A DNA stretch of 5,735 bases from an uncultured Eubacteriales bacterium (lineage in GTDB: Bacteria; Bacillota; Clostridia; Oscillospirales; Oscillospiraceae), in NCBI GenBank assembly GCA_900554625.1, contig USHP01000140.1, forward strand, positions 1-5,735, in the 5' to 3' direction. The notes beneath the pieces were generated by a model. The model worked only from the letters and a program-made list of their open reading frames with translations. It ran no database searches and had not been told where the DNA came from. Of the stretch, positions 5,292 to 5,735 are shown one piece after another (position 1 is the first letter of the stretch; each line of letters starts with the position of its first letter). The position numbers and the translations under genes were made by a program.

Positions 5292-5735
5292 TGCGGATCT
5301 TAGGCATTGACCCGGGCTACGGCATCACCGGCTTCGGTCTGATTGATGCCCAGCGCAGCCAGTACCAGCTGATTCACTGCGGCGCCATTACCACACCCCC
5401 CAATACGGAATTTTCCTGGCGGCTGGAAGTAATTTACCACGACATGTGCCAGCTGCTCCAGACCGCCAAGCCGGAAGCCGTTGCCATTGAAGAGCTGTTC
5501 TTTGGTCACAACGTCACCACCGGCATCAACGTTGCCCAGAGCCGAGGGGTCATTCTGCTGGCCATTCGCCAGGCGGGGCTTCCTTTATTTGAATACAAAC
5601 CCATGCAGGTCAAGCAGGCCGTGGTAGGTTACGGCGGCGCCACCAAGCACCAGGTTCAGGACATGACCCGCAGACTTCTGCATCTGCAGGCCCTTCCCAA
5701 GCCTGACGACGCTGCCGACGCCATCGCCATTGCCC
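5291..5735 (+). CDS. ruvC: Holliday junction endonuclease RuvC (3' end cut by the window)
   Basis: 148 codons of the usual 160-170 are present. MRILGIDPGYGITGFG at the start carries the first catalytic Asp (Asp7), IEELFFG carries the second acidic residue (Glu67), and KPDDAADAIAIA near the window end carries the last pair (Asp140 and Asp143), so the whole acidic active site is intact. RuvC is a dimeric RNase H-fold nuclease that cuts Holliday junctions symmetrically in the cytoplasm, working with the RuvAB branch-migration motor. The start overlaps the stop of the preceding small gene by one base, and the sequence AGAGGTGG near 5276-5284 can serve as ribosome binding site inside that gene's end. 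ruvA and ruvB often follow in Bacillota, but they would lie outside this window. Confidence 0.97.
   Translation, partial: MRILGIDPGYGITGFGLIDAQRSQYQLIHCGAITTPPNTEFSWRLEVIYHDMCQLLQTAKPEAVAIEELFFGHNVTTGINVAQSRGVILLAIRQAGLPLFEYKPMQVKQAVVGYGGATKHQVQDMTRRLLHLQALPKPDDAADAIAIA

Noticed and set aside
1..5735. CRISPR arrays, tRNA or rRNA genes, insertion sequences
   Set aside because: I saw no regularly spaced repeats, no cloverleaf-like sequence, no transposase motif and no terminal repeats flanking a target duplication.

Overview
The window looks like chromosomal DNA of a spore-forming, fairly GC-rich member of the Clostridia (Bacillota), most likely of the Oscillospiraceae/Ruminococcaceae type. 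This rests on an N-terminal piece of the sporulation sigma factor SigK, strong AGGAGG-type ribosome binding sites, consensus sigma-A promoters in AT-rich gaps, and the style of the MATE pump and zinc-ribbon kinase. The genus cannot be named from this sequence.

Layout, left to right. The left third is read on the minus strand. It holds the start of a serine/threonine protein kinase (1-184, cut by the window edge), a bidirectional terminator (about 320-364), a membrane-anchored protein with a degenerate SleB-like domain (436-1128), its long structured 5' leader and a perfect consensus promoter (1129-1341), about 150 bp with no recognisable gene, and the first 64 codons of sigK (1492-1689), where sigma homology stops abruptly. 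From 1800 a plus-strand promoter drives a MATE efflux pump (1933-3279) through a leader that contains an intrinsic terminator, so it looks like an attenuator. A perfect 14-bp inverted repeat terminates the pump gene and the convergent minus-strand gene for an MBL/beta-CASP RNA nuclease (3321-4931). A divergent promoter region (4932-5138) separates the nuclease from a plus-strand pair: a 50-residue single-TM protein (5139-5291) whose stop overlaps the start of ruvC (5291 to the window end).

The genes do not form one pathway. They are short transcription units for signalling and envelope (kinase, SleB-like protein), sporulation (sigK fragment), drug or metabolite export (MATE), RNA metabolism (beta-CASP nuclease) and recombination (RuvC).

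The strongest observation is the broken sigK. It has a good ribosome binding site and an intact pro-sequence, then loses homology inside region 2. That fits either one end of a skin-like element that interrupts sigK and is excised in the mother cell, or a simple truncation. The other half lies outside this window, so the two cannot be told apart here. The second point of interest is the MATE leader, with a terminator between promoter and start codon and a possible three-codon upstream ORF.
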